Assembly (NCBI RefSeq): GCF_018394335.1
Contig: NZ_CP074572.1
Location: forward strand, 2,542,001-2,606,000
Length of the DNA: 64,000 bases
Reading direction: 5' to 3'
DNA from: Shewanella dokdonensis
Lineage (GTDB): Bacteria > Pseudomonadota > Gammaproteobacteria > Enterobacterales > Shewanellaceae
In this document: positions 1 to 7,049 of the stretch, in pieces
How the letters are laid out: every line of letters begins with the position of its first letter
How positions within the stretch are numbered: the first letter of the stretch is position 1
Notes under the pieces: model-generated
Databases searched by the model: none
What the model was told of the DNA's origin: nothing
What the model saw: only the letters and a program-made list of their open reading frames with translations
Program-made: the position numbers and the translations under genes

Positions 1-442
1 CATCGGCACTGAGCGCGTGATAGATATAGGCGCGGGCGGGGCCGGCCACCGATAAGCCATCCAGTGACAGCAGGATACGCTGGCGGAAGGGTTCATCTTC
101 TTCATAGGTCGGCGGAATGGGCGTGGCGGCGGTGGGGTCACCTGCATCAATCACCAGGCGTTTGACCCCAAGCAGGGCGGCGAGGTTATCCAGATCGGCA
201 TCGAGCGCATAGGCCAGCATGACCGCCTTGGCCGCTTCGTTGACGCGCTGGCGCAGCAGCATTTCCCGGTAGCTGACAATCTGCAGCAGCTTGTTGAGCG
301 GCTCGGAGTCAAGCGCCAGCACCTCACTCAGGCTCGGGTCGAGGCCGATTAAGGATGATGTCATCTCGCTGAGGATGGTCTCATAATCAATGGCTTCAAT
401 AATGTTGGGAGATGGCAGCTGGTTTAAATTGATGACACTCAT
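1..442 (-). CDS. J: P2-like baseplate assembly protein J (partial, runs off left edge)
   Basis: The minus-strand frame starts at the ATG at 440-442 and stays open to the window edge, giving about 147 N-terminal residues. It begins MSVINLNQLPSPN and contains a segment of the form LLRQRVNEAAKAVMLAYA followed by LDNLAALLGVKR, which is characteristic of phage P2 gpJ and the Mu gp47-like baseplate wedge family. The protein forms part of the tail baseplate to which fibres and the tail tube attach. It follows gpW by 40 bases in the conserved V-W-J order. An AGGG about 10 bases upstream could serve as ribosome binding site. The C-terminal half lies outside the window. Confidence 0.85.
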   Translation of the reverse strand, partial: MSVINLNQLPSPNIIEAIDYETILSEMTSSLIGLDPSLSEVLALDSEPLNKLLQIVSYREMLLRQRVNEAAKAVMLAYALDADLDNLAALLGVKRLVIDAGDPTAATPIPPTYEEDEPFRQRILLSLDGLSVAGPARAYIYHALSAD

Positions 443-482
443 GATGTAGCCCTATTGGTGCTTGGCAGTGCGGTGGCCGCAC

Positions 483-812
483 TTACCCGTAATTCACTTG
501 ATACTGCTCATTGCTCTGGGTGTCGCTGCGTTGCACTTCCAGCGTGATAATGAGCTTGCCGTCCAAGGCGCTGTTGCCCAGAGTAACGGCGGTAATGCGC
601 ACCCGGGGTTCCCATTGGGTGAGGGCATCGACAATCGCCGCCATCAAGCGCAAGCGGGTGGCACCATGCTGTGGCTGGTCGATTAACTCAAACAGCGCTG
701 AGCCGTAGTCGCGGCGCATCACCCGGCTACCAATGGGTGTACACAAAATGTCGCGGATGCTCTGGGCAATATGGTCGCGGGTACTGAGGCGCTGGCCGGT
801 GGTCACATTCAC
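483..812 (-). CDS. W: P2-like baseplate protein W (gp25-like)
   Basis: This 109-residue protein has the compact gp25/gpW lysozyme-like fold signature: an N-terminal stretch with IAQSIRDILCTPIGSRVMRRDYGS, then WEPRVRITAV. In P2 and T4 this protein is a wedge component of the baseplate. The ATG overlaps the end of gpV (ATGA-type overlap at 809-812), so translation is probably coupled. Length and position between V and J match P2. Confidence 0.9.
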   Translation of the reverse strand: MNVTTGQRLSTRDHIAQSIRDILCTPIGSRVMRRDYGSALFELIDQPQHGATRLRLMAAIVDALTQWEPRVRITAVTLGNSALDGKLIITLEVQRSDTQSNEQYQVNYG

Positions 813-1426
813 TGTGGGCCTCCCGAGGTGCCGTTGCCGGTATCTACACCGCCATGTTTATGCGTCCCGAAGGCAATGCCATCAATACTGACGCCGCCCT
901 GGTTGGTCATCTGGCCCTGATGGTCAATCGCGCCTTTAACCGATACGCCTTGGTTAACGGTGAGCTTTTGGGCAATAGAGACATTGCCCGTAAAGTCGGC
1001 GTTGGGGGTATCGATGGTGACCCTTTCGGACGCCTGCACCCGTGCGGTTTTGATACCCTTGGCGGTGAGGGCACCAACTTCGGGGTCATACTCAATCACC
1101 GCACCATCGGGATAGATAGTGCGGTTGCGGGTCGGGTGGTCATCAGGTTCGGGCAGCGCATCGCAATACAGTGCTGGCAACACATAGGCGTTGGTAACAT
1201 CGCCCGAAAGCGACAGCAGCAACACCTGCTCACCTTTGGTGGGGCGCCAACTGCTGCGGGCCGAGCCTGCACGTTGGGTGAGATACGGGCGCCAATCAGT
1301 CAGCAGTTCACCGGATTTTACCCGGCACTCACCGGCCCGGACGGCTTCAACAGTGCCCAGGCGCAGCAGGTTATCAATACGCCGACGAAGATCGGCCAAC
1401 AGGGTGATGGCATTCATAGCCATCAT
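809..1426 (-). CDS. V: P2-like baseplate spike protein V
   Basis: This is a 205-residue homologue of P2 gpV, the membrane-piercing tail spike. The N-terminal OB-fold part contains TDWRPYLTQRAG and KGEQVLLLSLSGD. A repetitive beta-helical middle follows (IDTPNADFTGNVSIAQKLTV). The C-terminal apex carries the His-x-His iron-binding motif in THKHGG. Several ATG codons cluster at the start (M-M-A-M), and no convincing Shine-Dalgarno sequence is visible. The region directly upstream is the AT-rich cargo insert, so the gene may have lost its ancestral coupling to gpS. Confidence 0.92.
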   Translation of the reverse strand: MMAMNAITLLADLRRRIDNLLRLGTVEAVRAGECRVKSGELLTDWRPYLTQRAGSARSSWRPTKGEQVLLLSLSGDVTNAYVLPALYCDALPEPDDHPTRNRTIYPDGAVIEYDPEVGALTAKGIKTARVQASERVTIDTPNADFTGNVSIAQKLTVNQGVSVKGAIDHQGQMTNQGGVSIDGIAFGTHKHGGVDTGNGTSGGPQ

Positions 1427-1555
1427 GGTCGAGGGAGTAAATCAGTGAGGCAAGTGGTTGAGGAGGTGACTGGATTCAGCTAGATATTGGTTAGACTTTT
1501 AATGTTCTTGGTCAGTAATGTCGCTATATAAAAGTAAATTTGTTAATTTTTCGTT

Positions 1556-1903
1556 ATGGGTATGGGTATGGATAATAATTTAAAAGCTGGCTTAGATATT
1601 TTTGACCTTGCAATCAAAAGGCTTGTTGTGCCTGTAACTATGCTTGTTGCTGCGGCTGTTGTCAGCTTTGGGTTGAAAGCACCGGATTCAAATCATCTAT
1701 TAATTTATTTTTTTATGTTGTTGTTAACCTTTTTTGCTGTGGGGTATGGGTTGTGCTCTGCTTTTGAGGCAGGGAAAGCAATCAATGAATTAACTATATC
1801 GACAATTAATAAGTTTGGGTTGACACTGTGTTTTTGGCTGATTTACTTAATGTTGTTTTATTCAGCTATTAGATTAGGACTCGATAAACTTAGTGGTTTA
1901 TAA
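1556..1903 (+). CDS. Small three-helix membrane protein, prophage cargo, unrecognised
   Basis: This ORF encodes 115 residues and I do not recognise the family. It shows three hydrophobic segments at about residues 24-41 (LVVPVTMLVAAAVVSFG), 48-70 and 91-108, so it is probably an inner-membrane protein. It lies on the plus strand inside a minus-strand late operon and is AT-rich compared with the flanking phage genes, both typical of a moron gene with its own promoter. Three in-frame ATGs occur at 1556, 1562 and 1568. The last, giving MDNNLKAG, may be the true start because the GGG-rich stretch precedes it. Function is unknown; superinfection exclusion or abortive defence are possibilities only by context. 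Confidence 0.65.
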   Translation: MGMGMDNNLKAGLDIFDLAIKRLVVPVTMLVAAAVVSFGLKAPDSNHLLIYFFMLLLTFFAVGYGLCSAFEAGKAINELTISTINKFGLTLCFWLIYLMLFYSAIRLGLDKLSGL

Positions 1904-2003
1904 GCGTTAGTTAATTGTTTTCTTATCGTGTTCTAATTTAGAAGGGGCCATACCATCACGATTTCTCTATCGGAGGTATGGCATCTGTTCGTATTGTTTT
2001 GAA

Positions 2004-2288
2004 CTATTTATGTTTCGCAGAAAGGTGAGCAAGTAAATCTTCTGTTTTCACTTTTTTACCGGGATTGAAATTATTGATTTTGTTAAAAGTTATTTCGTAG
2101 TTGCTATCACTGTGTTCTAGGCCGCACTCTTTGTAATATTTAAGAATAAAGTCCCGAATTTCATAGCCTTCGCTACGGTTTATGTATTCACGATCTTCTT
2201 TAACTGCTGGCGAATCTCCGCCTGTTCGAGTCCAAGACAGATCGGTGTTCTCTTTTAGCCACTTAGTGACCTTTTCTTCATTCGACAT
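2004..2288 (-). CDS. Small soluble hypothetical protein, prophage cargo
   Basis: This encodes a 94-residue hydrophilic protein beginning MSNEEKVTKWLKENTDL. An AGAGGAC sequence precedes the start at a usable distance. It has no signal peptide and no membrane segment. The sequence is charged and probably alpha/beta mixed. I do not recognise the family. Base composition is AT-rich like its neighbours in the S-V insert and unlike the phage structural genes. It lies downstream of the duplicated gpS fragment and may be co-transcribed with the upstream minus-strand cargo gene. Confidence 0.6.
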   Translation of the reverse strand: MSNEEKVTKWLKENTDLSWTRTGGDSPAVKEDREYINRSEGYEIRDFILKYYKECGLEHSDSNYEITFNKINNFNPGKKVKTEDLLAHLSAKHK

Positions 2289-2460
2289 TTTTGTCCTCTT
2301 TACATTTCAATGGTTATGAGACCTTTAGTGAAACGTCTCATATGTTCTATGGAGTTAATTACTCACCATTCAAGCATCGTTGAACCAAAAAAATGAAATC
2401 TGTGAGATTAAGCAAATAATTGATTAAATATAGTTTCGTACATCTTTATAAATGACGAAA

Positions 2461-2661
2461 TTAGTCTCCTACCCATTCCAACAGCAGTTCTTTCACTGTT
2501 GCTAGATCTTCTTTCGTAAACCCCAGCAGTTCGCGTCGTAGATATTGCACTTCGATATAACCTTTCAATCTTCCTCTTAGCGCGTATTGGTGTTCGCGTG
2601 CCATGCGGCTGATGGTCGGCGTATAGCTATCTGTAGCAGCGTAGGGGCCTTTACTGCTCAT
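2461..2661 (-). pseudogene. Duplicated 3' end of tail completion gene S
   Basis: The 66 residues correspond to the C-terminal 60 or so residues of gpS at 3374-3823. Shared blocks are TPTIS, GLRGRLKGYIEVQY/ALRGRLKGYIEVQY, RELLGFTKE and a final ELLLEW/ELLLDW. By eye the DNA is roughly three-quarters identical, so this is an old or horizontally acquired second copy and not a recent tandem duplication. The N-terminal two thirds of gpS is missing. It overlaps the end of the cargo gene at 2651-3220 by 11 bases, so it may be translated, but a complete gpS is encoded upstream. It is best read as a recombination scar flanking the cargo. Confidence 0.8.
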
Positions 2662-3220
2662 CAGTTTGCGTTTGTTTCAATACGATCTTAAATGTGTTTC
2701 CTTTTGAAAATGTGCCATCTACGATAGTTTTCTGTTTTATACGGTAATCTCTTTTGAACGCCCCTCCAAACCCAGAGGTCGCATGTCTAGCGATTATACG
2801 AAAACGAATAAACTGGGTGTTTTCATCACTCCACCTTGCGTCCAGATTTTCATAGGTTAAGAATCGATAAGCGTAATTTGCGTTCTTATCTTTTTTGTCA
2901 AATTTGTCGATACATATAGGCGTAGATCTTTTCAATACAACTTCATCAGATTTCCAAATTTTCCCTGTTGCTGTTTGATGACACTTAAACAGGTGCATTT
3001 GAGCATTAATATCCGTTATATCATCTCTTGTTCTATTGATGACTTTTATTACATAGGTTGTTTCACCATTTTTGGTGCTGATGCCGCGTGCAATTTCAGG
3101 GGAAATTTCAATCTGAGGCCTAAATCTGGACAGAAAGAAGAAAAACATCGCGCTGGATACTAGGCCCGTTAGGATTGCTAAGATCACTTGACCAAAAACC
3201 ATGGATACCCATTCTGGCAT
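2651..3220 (-). CDS. Membrane-anchored protein of unknown function, prophage cargo
   Basis: This 189-residue protein has one hydrophobic N-terminal helix (about residues 8-31, QVILAILTGLVSSAMFFFFL). A soluble domain of about 155 residues follows, rich in predicted beta strands (YVIKVINRTRDDITDI, FIRFRIIARHATSGFGG). The basic residues after the helix suggest the domain is cytoplasmic. I do not recognise a named family. It sits between complete gpS and the duplicated gpS 3' end, in AT-rich DNA unlike the surrounding late genes. A GGAGA precedes the ATG. Location and topology fit a phage moron such as an exclusion or defence protein, but nothing in the sequence proves this. Confidence 0.7.
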   Translation of the reverse strand: MPEWVSMVFGQVILAILTGLVSSAMFFFFLSRFRPQIEISPEIARGISTKNGETTYVIKVINRTRDDITDINAQMHLFKCHQTATGKIWKSDEVVLKRSTPICIDKFDKKDKNANYAYRFLTYENLDARWSDENTQFIRFRIIARHATSGFGGAFKRDYRIKQKTIVDGTFSKGNTFKIVLKQTQTDEQ

Positions 3221-3373
3221 ATCTTCTCCCTTGACCGTCTAATAACACATTAAGATGCGCTTGCTGCAAATCTAAGCACTTAAATAGTCACTTTATGCCA
3301 TTACGAAGATTTGGTCGACTTCATCATTGTAGACCGGACATTCCAAAGATTGTTGATAAGTAGGTGCAGTAAA

Positions 3374-3823
3374 CTACCGTATTGAAGAATTCAGCCAATC
3401 CAGCAGCAGTTCTTCCACTGCTGCTAGTTCTTCTTTCGTGAACCCCAGCAGCTCACGCTGCGGGTACTGCACCTCGATATAGCCTTTTAATCTTCCCCTA
3501 AGGCCGTATTGGTGCGCTCGCACAATATGACTAATGGTCGGTGTAAAGCTGACCGTGGCGGCGTTGGGTGTGGCTTGCTGCTTGAGCCACTTGCTGCGGA
3601 TGAGTTTCTGGAACATCAGTTTGCGTTTGATGTGCCCCGGTTGCGGTTTGCGTGGGATGTAGGCGCTGCCATCCGGGTTTTTGTTGGCCTTGATACGCTG
3701 CGCCTGAGACTTGCGCAGGGTGGCGGCGATCTGTTTGGCAAGTTGCTTACGCGCTTGTGGTGATAGCGCCTCAATCAGTCCGTCAAACTGGTCGTTAAGG
3801 TGGCTTAAGCTATCGGCGGCCAT
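3374..3823 (-). CDS. S: P2-like tail completion protein S
   Basis: This is a 149-residue homologue of P2 gpS (phage virion morphogenesis family), needed to finish tails so that they can join heads. Features include LSPQARKQLAKQIAATLRKSQ, the basic NPDGSAYIPRK segment and a C-terminal RGRLKGYIEVQYPQRELLGFTKEE motif. The start overlaps the end of gpR by 19 bases, as in P2. The last third is repeated downstream at 2461-2661. P2 gene V would normally follow closely, but here about 1.9 kb of unrelated DNA intervenes. Confidence 0.88.
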   Translation of the reverse strand: MAADSLSHLNDQFDGLIEALSPQARKQLAKQIAATLRKSQAQRIKANKNPDGSAYIPRKPQPGHIKRKLMFQKLIRSKWLKQQATPNAATVSFTPTISHIVRAHQYGLRGRLKGYIEVQYPQRELLGFTKEELAAVEELLLDWLNSSIR

Positions 3824-4272
3824 GGGGTCAGTTCCTGATTGACATACAGGGTGTAATCGCCGGCTTCATCAAACTGAGGCTCCGGCAGATGTTCGGCGGT
3901 GAGCTGGCCGTCTTGCGTGCTCACTTTCACCCGTTCAGTGAGTGCCAGCGTGATTTCAATGTCGCAGGTGGTGTGGTTAATCAGCTCCGCCCGAAACTTA
4001 AAACCATTGGCGCGTTTATCGGGATTGCTTAAAAGTTCTGGCTGCTCGGTCGCCAGCCAGCCCAAGATGGGCACAATCAAGGTATCGGCATGGGCACGGT
4101 AATCGGTCACCACTATGATGCAGTTGAACTGGTACTCATAGCTGAGATTGCCCTTGGCGGCGGTGGCGATGATATTGCCGTTCTCGACAAAGATATGCAG
4201 CGCCTCGGGATGATGGCGCAGATGCGGTACCGCTTGGCTCAGCAGTTCGCGCAGTTGCTGCGGTTTATTCAT
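3805..4272 (-). CDS. R: P2-like tail completion protein R
   Basis: This 155-residue protein matches P2 gpR, the partner of gpS in tail completion. It begins MNKPQQLRELLSQAVPHL and contains YEYQFNCIIVVTDY and a conserved LGWLATEQPELL core. Its ATG overlaps the stop of the Rz1-like gene by four bases. Order lysis genes-R-S is as in P2. Confidence 0.88.
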   Translation of the reverse strand: MNKPQQLRELLSQAVPHLRHHPEALHIFVENGNIIATAAKGNLSYEYQFNCIIVVTDYRAHADTLIVPILGWLATEQPELLSNPDKRANGFKFRAELINHTTCDIEITLALTERVKVSTQDGQLTAEHLPEPQFDEAGDYTLYVNQELTPWPPIA

Positions 4273-4538
4273 GCGCCTTTTGCTCCTGCTGTTGCTGGCA
4301 TTCCACTATCATGTCGACCTGGGCGGCGCAGGCGTGCCAGGCCTGGCTCTAGCTGGTCAATCTCCTGACTGAGCCCCTCGTTGCTTCTCGGGTTCGCCGG
4401 TGGGAGCGAGCAGGGCACTACGCGCGGACAGCCATTGTCGATAGGCGGCGCTGCCACTAAGGGCTGGTCGCTGGCGCAGGCGGATAATAGCAGCGGGCAG
4501 AGCAGTATCAGCCCAGGCTTTAACATCGGCGTATTCAT
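4269..4538 (-). CDS. lysC: Rz1-like outer-membrane spanin lipoprotein (embedded in Rz gene)
   Basis: This 89-residue lipoprotein has signal peptide and lipobox LLLSACA, so mature protein would begin at the cysteine near residue 21. It is Pro-rich after cleavage (VAAPPIDNGCPRVVPCSLPPANP), as Rz1 proteins are. Most of the gene is encoded in a different frame within the Rz-like gene (4357-4797), the classic nested spanin architecture of P2 lysB/lysC and lambda Rz/Rz1. It would connect to Rz across the periplasm and fuse the membranes during lysis. Confidence 0.85.
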   Translation of the reverse strand: MNTPMLKPGLILLCPLLLSACASDQPLVAAPPIDNGCPRVVPCSLPPANPRSNEGLSQEIDQLEPGLARLRRPGRHDSGMPATAGAKGA

Positions 4539-4797
4539 GTTTCAGTTGCTCCAGTTGCTGCGACTGGGTGGCCGCAAGGTTGTTGGCAGTATTGAGGCGG
4601 CGGCGCAGTTCGGCCTGCGCTGCCTGGTTCTGCTGGGCGGTTTTCTGGATGGCATCGATACTGCGCTGCGACTGTGCAACCGCAAGCGCTAACTTGCCGG
4701 CGCGCTCGCGGGTATCCAGCAAATCGGTATAGAGCCAGTACATGGCCCCCAGGCTCAGCAGTGCATAGACGATGCCTGCCAGTAGCGCCTTACTCAT
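4357..4797 (-). CDS. lysB: Rz-like inner-membrane spanin (LysB)
   Basis: This 146-residue protein has one N-terminal signal-anchor helix (residues 5-24, LLAGIVYALLSLGAMYWLY) followed by a long Gln/Ala-rich coiled coil (about 30-95). A short C-terminal tail has RLRQRPA, typical of P2 LysB. The coiled coil spans the periplasm to contact Rz1. The start overlaps the endolysin stop by eight bases, so the lysis cassette is translated as a coupled block. Confidence 0.85.
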   Translation of the reverse strand: MSKALLAGIVYALLSLGAMYWLYTDLLDTRERAGKLALAVAQSQRSIDAIQKTAQQNQAAQAELRRRLNTANNLAATQSQQLEQLKHEYADVKAWADTALPAAIIRLRQRPALSGSAAYRQWLSARSALLAPTGEPEKQRGAQSGD

Positions 4798-5599
4798 AAC
4801 CTTGTTCCTTCAGCAGCACATCGAGCTGCTGATAACTGCGCGCCAGCTTGATGTCATAATTGTTGGCCTGATAGTTGGGGCCGTTGTAGCGCTTGGCAAA
4901 CTCGCCCCATTTGCGTTGCTGCAATGCCTGGTGCAGTTTGCTGTCGGCCATGATGAACTTGACCAGGGCATTGAGTTGTTCGGCTTCACTGGCGGCCATG
5001 GCGCGACTCATGGCAATGGCTGAGTCATAGCCCAGAGATTGCCAGTGCATGCCCATTATCTGGAACATGCCCCAGCTGCACGCCTCAATGGCCGCGTCCA
5101 TATCGAGAGAGCAGGCTGCGCGCAGGCGGCTGTATTCATTGGCGCCGCCGATGTATCCACCGGGCTTGGGGTTACACAGATTCGGGTAACGCTCGGCCAG
5201 CACATTTGCTTGGGCCTGGTCGGTAACGGCAATCTGGCGATAGAAGATATGCCGCTCATACAAAATCACCGCCTTGCCGTTATCAAAGAAGCCGTTGCCT
5301 TGGGATTCCACATTGGCGAGGGCCACCATGGTCGCCAGCGCAATCTCCAGCGTGTTTGCCGCCTGCTGCAAATCCCGCAGGGTCAGCAACTCCGGTCTGG
5401 CCTTGCCCGCAAGCCGTGCCAGCATGCGCGGGCCGACACTGCCAGTGGGTGGCAAGTCGTTGTCCAACTGATAACGCAGGACCGCCTGACGGGTGGCCTC
5501 GCCATAATCGCCGTCCACCGCAATCACGGTGCCTTGCTGCAGCAACTGCTGTTGCAGCCATTTGACCTGGTGCCCCTTGGCCCCCAATTGCAACATCAT
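4790..5599 (-). CDS. Phage endolysin: peptidoglycan-binding domain plus N-acetylmuramidase
   Basis: This 269-residue endolysin has an N-terminal peptidoglycan-binding domain 1 (about residues 3-65, with the QLGAKGHQVKWLQQQLL and DGDYGEATRQAV repeats). A DUF3380-type N-acetylmuramidase domain follows (about 85-265), with ANVESQGNGFF containing the probable catalytic Glu and ILYERHIFYR. It replaces the P2 gpK endolysin in the same place. There is no signal peptide, so export depends on the holins upstream. The start overlaps the upstream holin stop by four bases. Confidence 0.88.
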   Translation of the reverse strand: MMLQLGAKGHQVKWLQQQLLQQGTVIAVDGDYGEATRQAVLRYQLDNDLPPTGSVGPRMLARLAGKARPELLTLRDLQQAANTLEIALATMVALANVESQGNGFFDNGKAVILYERHIFYRQIAVTDQAQANVLAERYPNLCNPKPGGYIGGANEYSRLRAACSLDMDAAIEACSWGMFQIMGMHWQSLGYDSAIAMSRAMAASEAEQLNALVKFIMADSKLHQALQQRKWGEFAKRYNGPNYQANNYDIKLARSYQQLDVLLKEQGYE

Positions 5600-5907
5600 G
5601 CTTTCTCCTTAACGGGTTTTTGATGCAGTAACCAGCTCGACAACCGTGAGTGGGCAGCGCTGCTCTTGAACAGCTCCGCCAGATTGCCGTTGGCGCTAAA
5701 CACCAGCACGGCTAACACCGCGTTTGCCAGTAATACGCTCCAGTGGGTGGCGTTGCCCACATGCAGCAGTGCCAGCAGGGTCTGACTGCCACAGGCGACC
5801 GTCAACAGATAGGCCAGTACCGAAATCCACGGCCGATAACGGCGTTTGACAAAGAGCGCCAGGCGCAGCGCAATGGCGAGACAGATGAGGGCGTTGAGTG
5901 TGGTCAT
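5596..5907 (-). CDS. Putative phage holin (holin family 3, DUF754-like)
   Basis: This is a 103-residue protein with two to three hydrophobic segments (about residues 3-20, 28-48 and 55-72) and a basic, Lys-rich tail ending KPVKEKA. The family resembles phage holin 3 proteins found beside P2-type endolysins. It overlaps the endolysin start and the second holin-like gene by four bases on each side. It could be holin or antiholin; the sequence does not decide which. Confidence 0.7.
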   Translation of the reverse strand: MTTLNALICLAIALRLALFVKRRYRPWISVLAYLLTVACGSQTLLALLHVGNATHWSVLLANAVLAVLVFSANGNLAELFKSSAAHSRLSSWLLHQKPVKEKA

Positions 5908-6275
5908 TTCTTCCCCCTGAATGAACGAATGAAATCAAGCAAGGTGTCAGGTTCGCTGGTGAGCTTCTGCAGCAGTCTGACGACACTGGCGGCGGCAATA
6001 ATGGACGCCATGGCCGGATTGACCGCAATGGTGCTGGGCAGTGCCAGGCTGAGCAGATTGGCGGCCCACTGGGCACACAGCAAACCACCCAGAAACGAGA
6101 TGATAAACAGGCTGGCCTTACGCCAATGGCCGGAGCTGTCATCACTGATGATGAACAGCAGTGAGCCAGTGAAGGCACCAATGACCACGCCGGGGTCCAC
6201 CCCGGGCAGCAGGGTTAACAGGCCGGCGGTAAAAACGTAGGCAGTGGCGGTTGAGGTGGTAACGGGTTCGCTCAT
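5904..6275 (-). CDS. Second putative phage holin
   Basis: This encodes 123 residues from the ATG at 6273-6275 (MSEPVTTSTATAYV). A longer frame reaches 6443 but would overlap gpX almost entirely. There are three hydrophobic segments (AYVFTAGLLTLLPGV; VIGAFTGSLLFII; ASLFIISFLGGLLCAQWAANLL), resembling putative holins of Pfam holin_8 type. The basic C-terminus ends RSFRGKK. The start is two bases after the gpX stop. Two tandem holin-like genes suggest a holin/antiholin pair. Confidence 0.7.
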   Translation of the reverse strand: MSEPVTTSTATAYVFTAGLLTLLPGVDPGVVIGAFTGSLLFIISDDSSGHWRKASLFIISFLGGLLCAQWAANLLSLALPSTIAVNPAMASIIAAASVVRLLQKLTSEPDTLLDFIRSFRGKK

Positions 6276-6277
6276 GT

Positions 6278-6490
6278 TCAGTCCCATAGCTGAATGTGTG
6301 AAGTAATGGCGGGCGCTTCGCTGAGCGCTGGCAGCAGAACCGCCGTGCCCAGCGGCAACACCGGCCCTTTGTCTGCCAGGTGCGGGTTGAGCTGCAGCGC
6401 CTTTTCGGTGACGCGGCGGGTCGTGCCCAGATGGCGCTGACACAATAAGTCGAGGGTATCGCCCTGCTGGCTGTAGACGGTCATGCCCAT
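6278..6490 (-). CDS. X: P2-like tail protein X (LysM-like)
   Basis: About 70 residues with the GDTLDLLCQRHLG and LNPHLADKGPVLPLGTAVLLP pattern of P2 gpX, a short LysM-type tail protein. The chosen ATG overlaps the gpL stop in a TGATG arrangement; the extra upstream TTG codon is less likely as a start. Order L-X-holin is as in P2. Confidence 0.87.
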   Translation of the reverse strand: MGMTVYSQQGDTLDLLCQRHLGTTRRVTEKALQLNPHLADKGPVLPLGTAVLLPALSEAPAITSHIQLWD

Positions 6491-6948
6491 CAAATCAGCT
6501 CCACCGTCACATGGGGGATATCCATCAAATCGCGGATGGCATAGGCCGCATCGCGCCTAAGGTCGTCAATGGTGCTCTGCAGGTTGTCGCCGTCATCCTG
6601 CTTGGCAGCGGTGCTGTCGTAATCGCTATAGCGCTCACTCAGATTGGCTTTGGTGAGGCAGTACACCGCCCGTAGGTAGAGGTATTGCCGCTCTGAGCTG
6701 CCGTTGATAGTGCGCGCCGGTACCGCGTCCATTGAGGCATAGCCGTTATCCTGCTGACGCTGCTGCCATTGAGCCAAATCGCGGTTGACCAAAATCATCG
6801 CGTTAATGGCGGCATGCTGCAGCCGCTCGGCGGTGACGGTGCCATCCAGGCGCATGGTGAGCTGCAGGGCGGCTAAATCAATCTCCGGCCAAAAGCCATC
6901 ATTGGTGACAGTGCCTTCACTGGCCGGTGCTGTGGCAATAAAACTCAT
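6490..6948 (-). CDS. L: P2-like head completion protein L
   Basis: This 152-residue homologue of P2 gpL joins the connector to finish DNA-filled heads. Recognisable segments are DGFWPEIDLAALQLTMRLDG, RDLAQWQQRQQDNGYASM and the C-terminal RRDAAYAIRDLMDIPHVTVELI. It lies between the terminase small subunit and gpX as in P2, about 100 bases downstream of M. Confidence 0.88.
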   Translation of the reverse strand: MSFIATAPASEGTVTNDGFWPEIDLAALQLTMRLDGTVTAERLQHAAINAMILVNRDLAQWQQRQQDNGYASMDAVPARTINGSSERQYLYLRAVYCLTKANLSERYSDYDSTAAKQDDGDNLQSTIDDLRRDAAYAIRDLMDIPHVTVELI

Positions 6949-7049
6949 GTGGCCTCCGCTATCGTGTCAGGGGAGGACGGTGGGCCCGCCATCATGAAAT
7001 CGTTATCTATTCATCAGGCGGGCGCCGTCCGGTGCGCGTGGTCGCTCGG

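Noticed and set aside
854..1483. 209-codon plus-strand ORF opposite gpV
   Set aside because: It is the antisense shadow of the well-supported gpV and gives no sensible protein; no ribosome binding site.
2461..2661. Independent small gene resembling gpS
   Set aside because: Contains only the C-terminal part of gpS and no distinct N-terminal domain; treated as a recombination remnant.
5039..5623. 194-codon plus-strand ORF opposite the endolysin
   Set aside because: Shadow of the endolysin gene in GC-rich phage DNA; composition not protein-like.
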